Positions 48,014-58,474 of a DNA stretch of 64,000 bases are shown piece after piece (position 1 is the first letter of the stretch; each line of letters starts with the position of its first letter). The stretch comes from Gigaspora rosea (lineage: Eukaryota > Glomeromycota > Glomeromycetes > Diversisporales > Gigasporaceae): positions 27,178 to 91,177 of the forward strand of contig QKWP01000702.1 of NCBI GenBank assembly GCA_003550325.1, in the 5' to 3' direction. The notes beneath the pieces were generated by a model, which was not told the DNA's origin, did not search any database, and saw nothing but the letters and a program-made list of their open reading frames with translations. The position numbers and the translations under genes are program-made.

Positions 48014-48300
48014 GTAATGATTATGACCCAGATTTATGAGAAGGAGTTTGAGCCATTTCTTTTCTTCTTCCTCTTTAAGTTTTGGTAGAAATAAAATTAT
48101 CTTTTTTTTCTTTAACTTATTTTATTTCTAAATGTTTTACTTTATTTAAACTGAAAATACTATTTTCTCTAATTTTATTATCTTTGGAGTAATAATTATG
48201 ACCCAGGTTTATGAAAAGGAGTTTGAGCTATTTCTTTTCTTCTTCTTTTTTAAGTTTTGGTAGAAATAAAATTATCTTTTTCTTCTTTAACTTATAATAG
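48014..48300. repeat. Tandem repeat, about 170 bp unit
   Basis: ATTATGACCCAGATTTATGA ... CTTTAACTTA at 48018-48120 recurs at 48193-48295. The TTTCTAAATATTTACTTTCT block at 47762 recurs at 48123. About two units, the first split by the MITE above. Confidence 0.75.
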
Positions 48301-48429
48301 CATTTCTTTTCTTTTTCTGTATAATATTATACAACTACATCTAAAAGCTCCTATTCTAGATAGTGAAATCAAAATTATAAATAGTACATCTAGCCAATCA
48401 ACAAAAAAATAGTTACTAAAATACACATC

Positions 48430-48510
48430 TATTTTTTTAAAGCATTACTAATCGAATTTGAACCCTAGACCTGCTACTTGGAAGTAACAACTTATTAACT
48501 TCTCTAAATT
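48430..48510 (-). repeat. tRNA-like SINE head
   Basis: The minus strand reads AAGTAGCAGGTCTAGGGTTC then AAATTCGAT, a B-box-like GGTTCAAATTC preceded by a weak A box. It is not a complete cloverleaf. Compare 55210-55290. Confidence 0.35.
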
Positions 48511-49620
48511 ACTACATTTTATAGATTTTATTTTTAATTTTAATAAAATTTATTTTACTATAATTTGTAACAATAATACTATAATTACTTATAATATAAT
48601 TAGTATTAGTATTTAAACTATATCTGATAAAAATTTTATTTAAACTTGGACAAATATAAACATAAACTAATTCAAATAATATTTATATTTATATATTCTC
48701 TTTGCTAAAATTTTTAGAATTCCAAAGATTTATTCAAGTTTTAGTCTCAACTGTATTATATTCAAAATATTTTAAAGCTATAGATTATGTACCTTATTTG
48801 AACTAAGTATCTTATGTTCAATAAAAAAATATAAACAATATAACATAGTTCATAAATGTTCATATCCAATAATCCATATTTGCCCATGTCTATATTTTAC
48901 CAACACTGCTTATAATATAGTAATATTTAACAATACTCATTATTTTTTATAACAAAAAAAAATAAAACACAGTTATTTAATTTATATACTATATATATAT
49001 ATATATATATTAAATACAGTATACTAAAATCAAAAACTTCAATCTAACCCTAAAATTAAAATTTTTAAAAAATTAAAAAATTGTTGATTTTATATATCTT
49101 ATTTATTAATTATAATAATCACCTACCAGTATGATTAATAGCAGTTTTTTTTTTTAAAAAAAAAAAAAGGCCAAATATTTTTATTTAAGCAAAAACACTA
49201 ATTGTTTAATCGCTTTTTTAAATATAGTAACTATGGTTTTCAACGCCTATAGTAAATTCGATAACTTTATACGATATAAAGGCAGTATTTAATATTTTAA
49301 AATTTTACTCCATTCAAAAAAAAAAAAAAAAAAAATTAATTTCTAAATAAAAAAAGGTTTGAAATTTAAATGATAATATTGATCCTATTAGTATTCAACA
49401 AACTTTTACCAAGTTTTATCAAAAAACTTGGGCAATACTTACATGTTGTTTGAAAATTAGTGCATTAATTTGTAATCCTTAAAAGTTATAAACTTGATAA
49501 AACTTAAAGAAAAAAATTAAAATCATGTAAGATTAGAGCAAAATAAACTTTTTTTTTCTACAAATTAACACGTTGCTAAATAAAATTTAATAAATCAAAC
49601 TTACCCTATGCTAGATATGT
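48511..49620. other. AT-rich, no gene recognised
   Basis: Microsatellite (TA)n at 48992-49010, a T-run/A-run snapback at 49148-49168, A-runs near 49317. It forms the 3' flank of PAM16. Confidence 0.45.
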
Positions 49621-50001
49621 CTATGATTTATCTTTTGATGAATCCTTATCCGCTAATTCCAATTCAATACGTTCCTTAGCTCGAACAACTTTTGACTGTA
49701 AATAAAAAGATCCTCCAGCAGAAGTATCGTTTACTTTGAATAAATGTTCGTAATTCTTGGAAAAAATATAGAAAATACTGTTATTTTTGCACCAAAAAAA
49801 ACCATATAAATGTAAATTATTTATAAATACCTTAGTGACTTGATCAAGATCTAAATTATTTTTCTTAATATTTAAGATCTGACATGCTTCTTCCACTGTC
49901 ATCCCCGTCTGTCTCGTCAAAGCATCAGCACCTCTAAATGCCGAACCGCCATTTTTTCCGGCATCTAATTACAAATATTAGTGAATGGATTGCACATTTG
50001 C

Positions 50002-50048
<47 letters not shown>

Positions 50049-50219
50049 CGAACTTGCAGAAGCTTGTTTAAATGCATCAATAAATGCTTTCCCTACGATC
50101 TGAGTGCCTACAAGAATAAGCTGTGCTATTACTCTCCCCGACTATTGTAAATTTTAAAGTTTGTAAGCTAACAAAAGTAAGGATCTAACTGAAGTAGTGA
50201 AGAACCTCAAACCAACCAT
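49621..50219 (-). CDS. PAM16: PAM16/TIM16, J-like subunit of the mitochondrial import motor, 119 aa
   Basis: Four exons: 50219-50217 (the ATG alone), 50141-50054, 49964-49831 and 49755-49621; GT-AG junctions and phases agree, 360 nt. The product begins M-SGRVIAQLILVGTQIVGKAF, the hydrophobic N-terminus typical of Pam16, then a linker (NGGSAFRGADALTRQTGMTV), then the J-like domain: EEACQILNI, NYEHLFKVNDTSAGGSFYLQ, SKVVRAKERIELEL. Pam16 lacks the HPD of true J proteins, and none is seen here. It pairs with Pam14/18 to control mtHsp70 at the TIM23 channel on the matrix side. The first exon is inferred: an in-phase ATG|GT and a TTACAATAG acceptor. Intron 2 (49965-50053) contains a long T/A snapback. 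Upstream, ATG14 is divergent. Confidence 0.88.
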
Positions 50220-50327
50220 TTTGCGATACGGAAGCAAATCTTAAATTTTGATTTATTCTTATATTATACTGTAAAAAAAAATTCAACACGTGATATCTAT
50301 TTATCACGTGCAACGGTTGTGCAAATG
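50220..50327. promoter_or_regulatory. PAM16 upstream sequence
   Basis: Holds ACACGTGATATCTATTTATC followed by ACGTG, a small palindrome around two CACGTG-like sites (50287, 50315). Whether a bHLH factor binds there is unknown. Confidence 0.3.
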
Positions 50328-51102
50328 TAGGGGGTGTCCAGTAGCTAACTGCACTAAATTATGCTTTATGCTAATGAAATTTTTTTAAAAAATTTATTAG
50401 ATATTTATTCTAATTAAGTTTTTCTAAAAATTTTTCTGACAGTGCATGGCCATTATATTATTATCAAGAATATTTGTAATTAGAAAAACTATGTTCTATA
50501 TCTACACCTAATACATGTAATATATACATCAGAATACAATCTTGAATCAACATAAGTTGATTCCAAATATATACACAAGTTGAAATTTTAAGTTTACTCA
50601 AACCGTTAAAGAAGTTAAAGAACTAACTTAAAATTAATTCTGAATTCACACTCAATTTTAAAATTTAGGTGTTTCAATTCAATTTAAGCAATACATCGTA
50701 AAGCTATTTATGCATATCTATTAAAGTCTTTATTTGGAAATCTAGTAATCAGCCTGAACTCGATGAAGAAATTAATTAATTCATTAATTTTACAACAGAG
50801 TTGCCATCGGGAAATTTGGTAAGCTTTCAAGTGCATTGTGAAACAGAAATGACTATTTATGTAACTGGTTATTTTAAAAAATCTACACCAAATTTTAATA
50901 GTCAGTTTAAAATTCTGTTGCAATACAAGTTGGATATACCACAGATACAATTGAAATGTATCATATGTATAAATAAATAAACTACCCAAATTATGCTCAA
51001 TTTTATGCTAACAAATATAAATTATGCTAAAATCTGCTGCTAACATAATTATGCTACGTAGCAAATTTGAATTATGCTAATAGCATAATCCTGGACACCC
51101 TA
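50328..51102. mobile_element. Word-type element of AATTATGCTA words, TAGGGTGTCCAG ends
   Basis: TAGGGGGTGTCCAG at 50328 and the complement of TAGGGTGTCCAGG at the right end. AATTATGCTAA words cluster near both ends. The 8-bp flanks (TGCAAATG, GGTATATC) do not match, so a target duplication is not shown. Confidence 0.6.
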
Positions 51103-52317
51103 GGTATATCCAAGGACGATTACTCCACAAAAATCAAATTCTGTGAATTTCTGTACAAAAAAATTTCTATTTCTGCGCAAAAAAAACCCCGACAAACCAC
51201 GATCGTGTTTTGTGTTTTAAAACTTACAAATCAATAAGCAATTTGATTGGTCCGAATCAAATTCTAGTCTAAATTCCGCGTCTATCGGCGATAAAATCCG
51301 ATTTCTGCAAAATATACTCCGAAGAAAATCATGGGATAAAATCTGCGCATAAAATGGTCGGCATGATAGAGTCGGTAATAAATTATGATCGCAGATTTCT
51401 ACTTGCAGGCAGAATATTGAGCCCTACGCACGTGTTACGATAAGACTAAATATGATTGGTTGATCATTTTAGGTTAGCCGGCTTATAAGTAGGTATAACA
51501 CCCTTAACACCACTTCTTGACTTTCTTGACTTCGGCATTCTCACCACATTTATCGTTATTGAGTATCATCACGAGTAATTGACTAAAAACACACACATCT
51601 CTAATATCAGTAGTTAGACTGACCTTGAAGAGACAAGATTTAATTAATACAATTTATCGTCTAAATCAAATTATTAAATGTGGCTTTGAATACTTTTTAT
51701 GGAAGAATACGAGCGGGAACCGTTTAAAATTAATTAAATTAAAGAATGGCAAAGAATGAAAAAAAACTTTTTACCAAAAACATTAAAGTACTAATGTATA
51801 CTACTGTGTTTGATGCATCCTTTTCTAAAAACTCTATAGGAACAATACATACGTATAAATAATATATTTTTACTCTATCGGCGATGCATCAAAAACGATC
51901 CGAAAATAGAATTACTAGTAATAGATCAGGTCCGATTTAGCGACAAGAGGATTTGCTTTTTTTTTCCATAAACGAATTAAAGCTTGACACTTTTGTTTTT
52001 TCTCATAAATAAAGATTAGATTATCGTGTTCTGGTGCATTTACATCCATGTCTTTGTGCAATATTGCTGTATTGTCTACGGATGTTTTTAACCGCGAACA
52101 CTATAAACCGTGTCACTTCAAATTTAATTTAACGTTAATTGAATATCGATACTGTATCGGTATTGGTGTATTTGTCAACTTTGGAAATTATTATTTTCTC
52201 ACGATGTGATTGGCCCTAAATTTTTTTAATAACGCAATGTATTACGTAGTTTATAAATCCCTATCTAAAAAATCAAATCTGGACTAACATGATTTCTTCT
52301 TTTATTTTCTAAAAAAG
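51103..52317. other. Upstream region of ATG14, no gene recognised
   Basis: 51130-51420 has GATTTCTGCG/AAATTCTGTG words of the word-insert type, ending near GAGCCCTA. 51470-51700 contains GGTTAGCCGGCTTATAAGTA, a TATA-like stretch. No exon with consistent splicing was found. Confidence 0.4.
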
Positions 52318-53098
52318 ATGGAATGTAAAATTTGTCACAATTTTCATCGCAAATTTTGGTGTGCAAACTGTATTCGAAAAAAGTAAGAATTTTATCGAAT
52401 ATATCATTTTATTTTTTTATAATATTCTAATTTAAGCAATTTTCTTTTTAAGTTTACATTCATATAAAGTCGAAACGAACCAAATCACATATGATAAACA
52501 AAAAAATGTTGATCAGGCAAACAAATTTCTATCAGGGACGATGAGAAATATACAAGTGAACGTAGCAGAGAAACACGCAAAAATTCAAAAAGTAAACATT
52601 TTGGAACTCGAGATAAATAAGATAAGGGAAGAAATCGGACGAGGTAAAGATTTAAAATATTCACCAAACTTTATTTAAATAGATCCGTATAAAATGTTTT
52701 CCCGCTATATTAAGATCGTCAGGAAGTCGATAAATTAAAACGAAACCTTCAAACGCGACGGCAAGTTTTACAAGAATCTCTTGCCTACTTTAAAAAGTTC
52801 AAATCTCATCAACAAACTATAATTACGAAGGACATTAATAATACAAAAGAAAGGTGGAGGCATGTACATCAAGTACTTGCACACTCAAGAAAAGTCTTGA
52901 TCGGTGAACTTGTTTCATTGTTTGACTTAAAAAGAATACCAATTCAGGAAAATCATAATATTAGAATTAAAGAGAATGGTGGCATATCAGAAAATGGCCA
53001 TATAGCAACAAACGGCATTAGTGATGATGATTGTGAACATGCAATCGCTGGTATAACTTTGCCAAAAAAAGCCCATTACATAAGTAAGAAATGATGTT

Positions 53099-53137
<39 letters not shown>

Positions 53138-54010
53138 TTAAAAAATTTGTCTCACAATAAACGAATAATATTGTTTAATAGGATACTCTATGAATGAGAA
53201 AGAGAGGAAAGAAGAAATAATAAAAATTAATACCGCCGTCGGGCATGTGATGCACATTATTGGATTAGTTGCATATTATCTTGGCATAAAACTGCCATTT
53301 TTAGTAATAAATAAAGGTCATAAGTCTTTTGCTAAAGGTTCAATTCATGGTATTCCAATAAGGTATATCTTATTTTTAAATTAATTTAACGCCTGTTTTC
53401 ATTTTATAATATTTCTTCATTAAAGCCTTCTATTTTTACGGGTTTTACATAAAAAGTAAAAGGCCCCTTTATTTGACAGATAAAAATTCTGAAGATTTTA
53501 CTATAGGAATGGCGATGCTTAATTACAATATTGCGTATCTATGTCATACACAAGGCGTAGATATTCCATATTCTAAAGTTTCGCATACACTTCAGAATTT
53601 ATTTTTGTGTTGTCAAGCAGCAAATCTTGGGCGGTGAGCATAAGTATACTTGCATCCTAATCATTTAATTTATTAGTCATTTAATTGATTCTTACATTCT
53701 TGAAAAGGATGGGTCACCTCACTGCTTTGAATCGGATTTTTGACCAATCATTCAATTTAGATTTTGAAGAGGTTGTAAAGTGGATGTTTGTATGGAGAAA
53801 TGGGAGTGATCTAGAAGACGGTGAATTAAGATTTAATATACCGGGTGCTTTATATGATTATTTTGAAGAAGGTATTAATATATATTATATATCTATATAA
53901 TAATTCAATATTATTACTTTGAATTTTTAATAATTAAATTTTATTTAGATATTGATGATGACAATGAAAATGTGGATGGGGAAACTTGGGTTCTTTGTGA
54001 CACTGTATAG
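52318..54010 (+). CDS. ATG14: ATG14-like subunit of autophagy PI3-kinase complex I, 402 aa
   Basis: Seven exons: 52318-52382, 52453-52643, 52715-53083, 53182-53362, 53457-53633, 53708-53871 and 53949-54010; GT-AG with agreeing phases, 1,209 nt. The N-terminus has the Atg14 cysteine motif MECKICHNFHRKFWCANC (C3, C6, C15, C18). Residues about 40-150 form a coiled coil (KFLSGTMRNIQVNVAEKHAK, VDKLKRNLQTRRQVLQESLA) expected to join Vps30/Beclin 1. The C-terminal half has AIAGITLP, INTAVGHVMHIIGLVAYYLG, LNYNIAYLCHTQGVDIPYSK and HTLQNL, as in Atg14/Barkor. The complex makes PI3P at the phagophore. It ends GETWVLCDTV. For exon 5 the second acceptor (AAAAAG, 53456) is used; the nearer AG at 53425 leads to a stop. 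Confidence 0.88.
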
Positions 54011-54869
54011 GCTGTAGTCTCGTGCCAATTAATCATGGTTTAATACGATTATTATATAAATCGTTTTACTTGATTTAATTCATTTAATTGTCCATAACTT
54101 TTAAAGGTCTTTAATTAGATTTTTAGAGATTGTTTAACGTTTAGATCAACGGTTAAATTTTTCGCATGTACTATAACCATTTATACCATAATTGTTAATT
54201 CAATTTTAGACAACTATTTCAATGTTAAATAGACACATTTAGCCAGATCAAACCTTATTAGATATTATGATTAAGATTATATCCAGTTTTAACGTGTAAT
54301 GTGTAATTTACGTTGATTGATTATATTATCTAAAAAGAAAGTTTCAATTACAAAACTAAAAAATGAGAATTAAAAGTTTAATTTAAAAAATTATAAATTA
54401 AATAAGCTTTTAAATAAATTTTTAAATAAGTTGTTTGTATTTAGCATTATACGTATATTTGTTGTAGGTGGGAATGGAATTTGAAATTTCCTAGGGTTAG
54501 GGTTAGAGTGTACATATGATAAAATTAACCCCCAAAAAGGGGTTTTTATATATAAATTCCGAATTCACTTAAATTCTGTTCCACTTACAACATATATATA
54601 TATATAACATGCAAAATTTTACTATATTATATATACAGTAGATTTCACGAAAAGCCATCATCTTTTAATTATAAAAATTTTTAAAATTTATATAACTTTT
54701 TAAAAACAAAAAATATTATTAAAATATTTAAAAATTTTTTTGATAGTTTAATAATTTAAACAGAAGACTATTAAATTATTTAAAAAAAAAATTTAAATAT
54801 ATATATATTTATATATTTCTATTTGGCAGTTATGTTACAACTTTATTTAATATAAGATTACACCTATTA
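54011..54869. other. Intergenic with a small hairpin
   Basis: 54463-54595: GTTGTAGGTGGGAATGGAAT and TTCTGTTCCACTTACAAC form an inverted pair around GGGTTAGGGTTAGAG. No gene. Confidence 0.45.
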
Positions 54870-55180
54870 GTAAACTAATAGCTACATTATATAATCTAGC
54901 TTTTAGCTATTGATATCTAAAGTATGACCCATCTGGTTATCCTAGAAGTGACCTGCTTTAGTAAATTTTTTTTTATTATAACCCATTATCTTGTTATACT
55001 TAGGGTGTTTGAATTACTAACTAGAATTGCTGTTTATTATCAATGCCTATTTTTTATCCCTTTTTTTTTTAGCTTTTCAAGTAAAAGAATTTTATTAGAA
55101 TAAAAACCAAATAGATAAAGAAAACAAAAAAGAAAATATAATAAATAGGGAAAAGCCTATTATCTAAATGAATAACCAAA
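54870..55180 (-). mobile_element. Retroposon family R fragment
   Basis: GACCTGCTTTAGTAAATTT, ATCAATGCCTATTTTTTATC and TCAAGTAAAAGAATTTTATTAG align with 58615-58770 in the same orientation. Confidence 0.4.
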
Positions 55181-55204
55181 GTATTAAAAAAAATAAATAT
55201 GATT

Positions 55205-55715
55205 TCTGGGTTAATAGCATAGTAGTTATGCTTTAAGGTTTTTAATTAGAAGGTTGCTAGTTCAAATCTCTGTAGTGGTGAATATTAATAATTTATAAAA
55301 TAGCTTAGCTGTATTAGGAAACTATAACACCATGGGGTGCAGGGACTCAGGATATTGTATGATTTACTTAATTTTGCAAGCTGATTATATATTGGTATAA
55401 CAAAACTTTAGAATGTTAAACTTGAAGTTAGAAACTACGATTGGGTTAACTGAGGTTAAAAAACATAGTAAGGATCTCTTATAAACTCCTAGTAGTGTAG
55501 TCTGAGGTGTGGTTCGTAGCACTAGGTGCCTGGTAGTTGGATTCCGGTTGGTTAGGTCTAATGTAGAATAAACACTTAATGATACTGAATATTTGGGCAG
55601 TTTGAAATAGGGCTAGCTGGAAATGCTACTAGTATAGTTAATCATAGTTTACAAATGTAAATTATGTAAGACAGGTGTGAATATTGATAAATAAAGTTAA
55701 AAAAAAAATTAAAAT
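55205..55715 (+). mobile_element. tRNA-headed SINE with A-tail
   Basis: The head TTAATAGCATAGTAGTTATG, then TTGCTAGTTCAAATCTC, gives A-box- and B-box-like pol III signals about 40 bp apart. A unique body of about 400 bp follows (GGGGTGCAGGGACTCAGG, GGTTCGTAGCACTAGGTGCC), and the tail is AATAAAGTTAAAAAAAAA at 55690-55707. The same head occurs on the minus strand near 57925-57996. Confidence 0.6.
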
Positions 55716-55881
55716 AAATATAAAAAAAAGGCAAAAGCAAATAGAACATAATAATACTATAAAAATAAAAGAAAAAAAAAACTATACCTAAAAGAACAGT
55801 TTAGAAAGAAATTTCATTTCAAATTTTTTTTAAAATATTTTATATATTATTCTTGAAGTTTAATATACTTTGCATGGGTGT

Positions 55882-56331
55882 GATGTGCTTGTATATCATA
55901 CTCTAATTTGATTGGCTAAATTTGCAGATCATTATTTTTAAAAACATAACCAATTTTTGTTAAAATTCTTTAGATTAAGAATTAGTCTAAGAAATTTTAA
56001 AAAAAGTTTTAAAATTTTTTGCACCTATATGCAAAATTTAGTACTAAACAAGTTTACTTAGCTGAATTAGAAAGGTTGTTTTAATAAAATTTAGAAAAAT
56101 CATCAAAAAATGAGTTAAAAAATGAAAAATTGCAAATATCTCTAAATTTTAATAAGACAACCTTTCTAATTCAACTAAGTAAACTTGTTTAGCACAAAAT
56201 TTTGCATATATATAAAGAAATTTAAGAATTTCCTAATAAACCTTCTTACCTAACTCTAATCTAAAAATTTTTACAATAATTTATTTTACAAATTTAGCCA
56301 AACAAATTAGAGTATGATATATAAGCACATC
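55882..56331. repeat. Foldback element, about 450 bp, with inner perfect hairpin
   Basis: Outer arms GATGTGCTTGTATATCATAC...CTAAATTTG and complement. The inner pair ACAAGTTTACTTAG...AGGTTGT at 56050 and its complement at 56160-56195 is almost perfect. Confidence 0.75.
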
Positions 56332-56464
56332 GCAGGATGTGAAATATGCATTTATTCATTATTCTTTGTTTTTATTTATAACTTGATTCCAATTTGGTAG
56401 GAATATGACCAATTTGAAAAGAGTAAATACTGCTAATTTTTTTTAAAGAAAATAAATTGCTAAA

Positions 56465-56530
56465 ATGTGGGTGAGTCAGTAGAAAAAAGACAAATTTATC
56501 TAATAAATTTGTCCCTTTTCTACTGACACA
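56465..56530. repeat. Short hairpin, GTCAGTAGAAA family
   Basis: GTGAGTCAGTAGAAAAAAGA and its complement ending TCTACTGACACAC, around AATTTATCTAATAAATTT. Confidence 0.6.
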
Positions 56531-56723
56531 CCTCCAAATATCTAATTTGTTAAAAATTTCAAAAAATTCAAAAAGATACTAAAAAAAAGTATCAAACCAA
56601 AAGAAGTTTATAAAAGCTACACTATATTGAATAATATATTTAAGGAGGGCACCATTTATCAGCTGATTTTTTTAGAAGATAAGAGGTAGAGCAATTATCA
56701 GGTTCTATATATAATATAATATA

Positions 56724-57503
56724 GAAGTTTGCCATTTATCACCACCGGTGATCATCACCAGTGTTCGATTTACCAATTAAAATTCAGGATCAGGTGTAAC
56801 ATATAGATCAATTTTTGTGTAACAAAAACAAAAATTTTTTAAAAAATTCCTAAAATTGCTTCTAAGGGCAGTGTCATTAATCACCTGATTATTTTTTATC
56901 AGAGGCCTACCCCCCTCCCTCTTTTTTAATATATAAATAGTCAGGTTCTTATATATAATTTTAACTTTTTTTACCCCCCCCTAAAAAATCACCTGATTTT
57001 TGTTACTCCCCTAATTAGTTCTCAAAATTTATTAAATATTTTAAACAAGTAAGTTTGTATTATTTTATTATGTGTAGCTTATATATAATGCGTAATATAA
57101 TTCCACTAATAAAATTTTGAACACCATAGTTATAAAGAAATCTGAGCCTATATGATAATCAAAAAATTGGGAATATATTTATGTCGATTTTGTACGAAAG
57201 TTGATCATTTTTTCAGGTATACCAAAAATTATCAGAAGCATCGTTAGAACCATTGCCAACCACTTCATCAAAATCATCATTGAAGCATTGTCAANATTTT
57301 GCCTATGAAACTACTTTTTTTTATACAAAAAAAAAATTCCTCATAAAATTTTGGTATAAACTATACCCCCTGCCCCATCCCAGTTCTCACTCTTACCCTA
57401 ATATTAAAGGGATTTAATTTTTATTTAGTTTGTTTTGTTTATTTTGTTTTATGCATTGTAGATCACCGGTGATGATCACCAGTGGTAATTTGTAGTAATT
57501 TTC
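56724..57503. mobile_element. Tc1/mariner-like MITE (ATCACC family) split by a 420-bp insert
   Basis: Outer parts are nearly identical to the intact copy at 63209-63564: ATCACCACCGGTGATCATCA left and its complement right, TA on both sides. The family sequence stops at about 56873 and resumes at 57296. The insert (56874-57295) starts GGGCAGTGTCATTAATCACC and has an N at its right junction. Confidence 0.75.
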
Positions 57504-57536
57504 TATAATATATATAATATAAATATATATATATTA

Positions 57537-57996
57537 TTTTTTTACTTTAACCCAGTACTCTTTTTGGTAACTCTTCATATAAACAACTTTTTACCCATCT
57601 CAGATACACTATTTGGCTTGCCTTATACTGTCCAAATTAATGGCCCAAGACTCTTTTTCTGTGGTATTTTAGTTCTTATCTAATAAAATTCCAGCTGTTC
57701 AAAAAGTTATACTGATAAAGGCTTTATCTAGCTTGCCTTTTTGTTGGCCAAATGTAGGTTTGCACCAATGTTATTTATACTTCTAGCAAGACCAGCTAAT
57801 CTTCCTCAGTTTGACTCCTGTTGGTATATAACATTATACAAAAATACTGCTATCAAGTTTGTATCGCATTGGACCAATCTTATATTTTGTGACTTCAGTT
57901 ATTTCCAAATTGGGTTTTAACTATCAAATTCAAATTACTGCAAAGCAAAATTGAACTAGTAATCTTCAATTAGAAACCTGGAAGCATAACTGCTAT
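57537..57996 (-). mobile_element. tRNA-headed SINE, second type, minus strand
   Basis: The minus strand starts with CTATAGCAGTTATGCTTCC then GATTACTAGTTCAA, the same tRNA-like head as 55205. The body differs (GAGTCAAACTGAGGAAGATT, TTGGCCAACAAAAAGGC) and ends GGGTTAAAGTAAAAAAA near 57537. Confidence 0.55.
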
Positions 57997-58179
57997 AGGA
58001 CCCCAAAATATATATAGATAGATCAGATATTACTTTGCTTATTTTTGTGTTTTTATGCAGATTATTTCTATTTATAGCAATTTTTTGCTTATTTTTAAGG
58101 TTTTTTTTGCAAATTTTTCTATTTTTAATAATTTTATAATTAATTTAACCTATCTATATACTGTATATTTTGGGGTTCT
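57997..58179. mobile_element. hAT-like MITE, AGGACCCC ends
   Basis: AGGACCCCAAAATATA...ATAGATAG and the complement of AGAACCCCAAAATATAC. Flanks ACTGCTAT (57989-57996) and ACAACTAT (58180-58187) match at 6 of 8. TTTTTGCTTATTTTT words lie inside. It abuts the 5' end of the SINE. Confidence 0.65.
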
Positions 58180-58224
58180 ACAACTATACTATTGATTCAC
58201 AAGTCTATAATATAATATAGGAGA

Positions 58225-58445
58225 TCATCAATAGAAAAGGATCAAATTATTTTAGTAACTTTTTTTAAAATTTTAAATTAAAATATCTTGACAACTATCA
58301 AATCAAATTTAATAAATTTTTTGCTTTAATTCTATAACTATAAAAAATTAAAATAAAAGATTTTGATTAAATTTGTTAAGTAGTTGTTAAGTTATTTTAA
58401 CTTAAACTTTACTTAGAAAAGATTTGTCCTTTTTCTATTGATATT
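58225..58445. repeat. Hairpin MITE, GTCAATAGAAA family, one foldback unit
   Basis: ATCATCAATAGAAAAGGATC pairs with TTTGTCCTTTTTCTATTGAT. The inner part CTTGACAACTATCAAATC ... TTAATTCTATA ... AAATTTGTTAAGTAGTTG is the same unit that builds the large foldback at 40813-41687. Confidence 0.65.
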
Positions 58446-58474
58446 CCCTTATATATATAATATTTTTTTTTTTA

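Noticed and set aside
55220..55290. Functional tRNA gene
   Set aside because: The A- and B-box-like blocks do not close into a cloverleaf with an acceptor stem, and an A-tailed body follows, so it is a SINE head.
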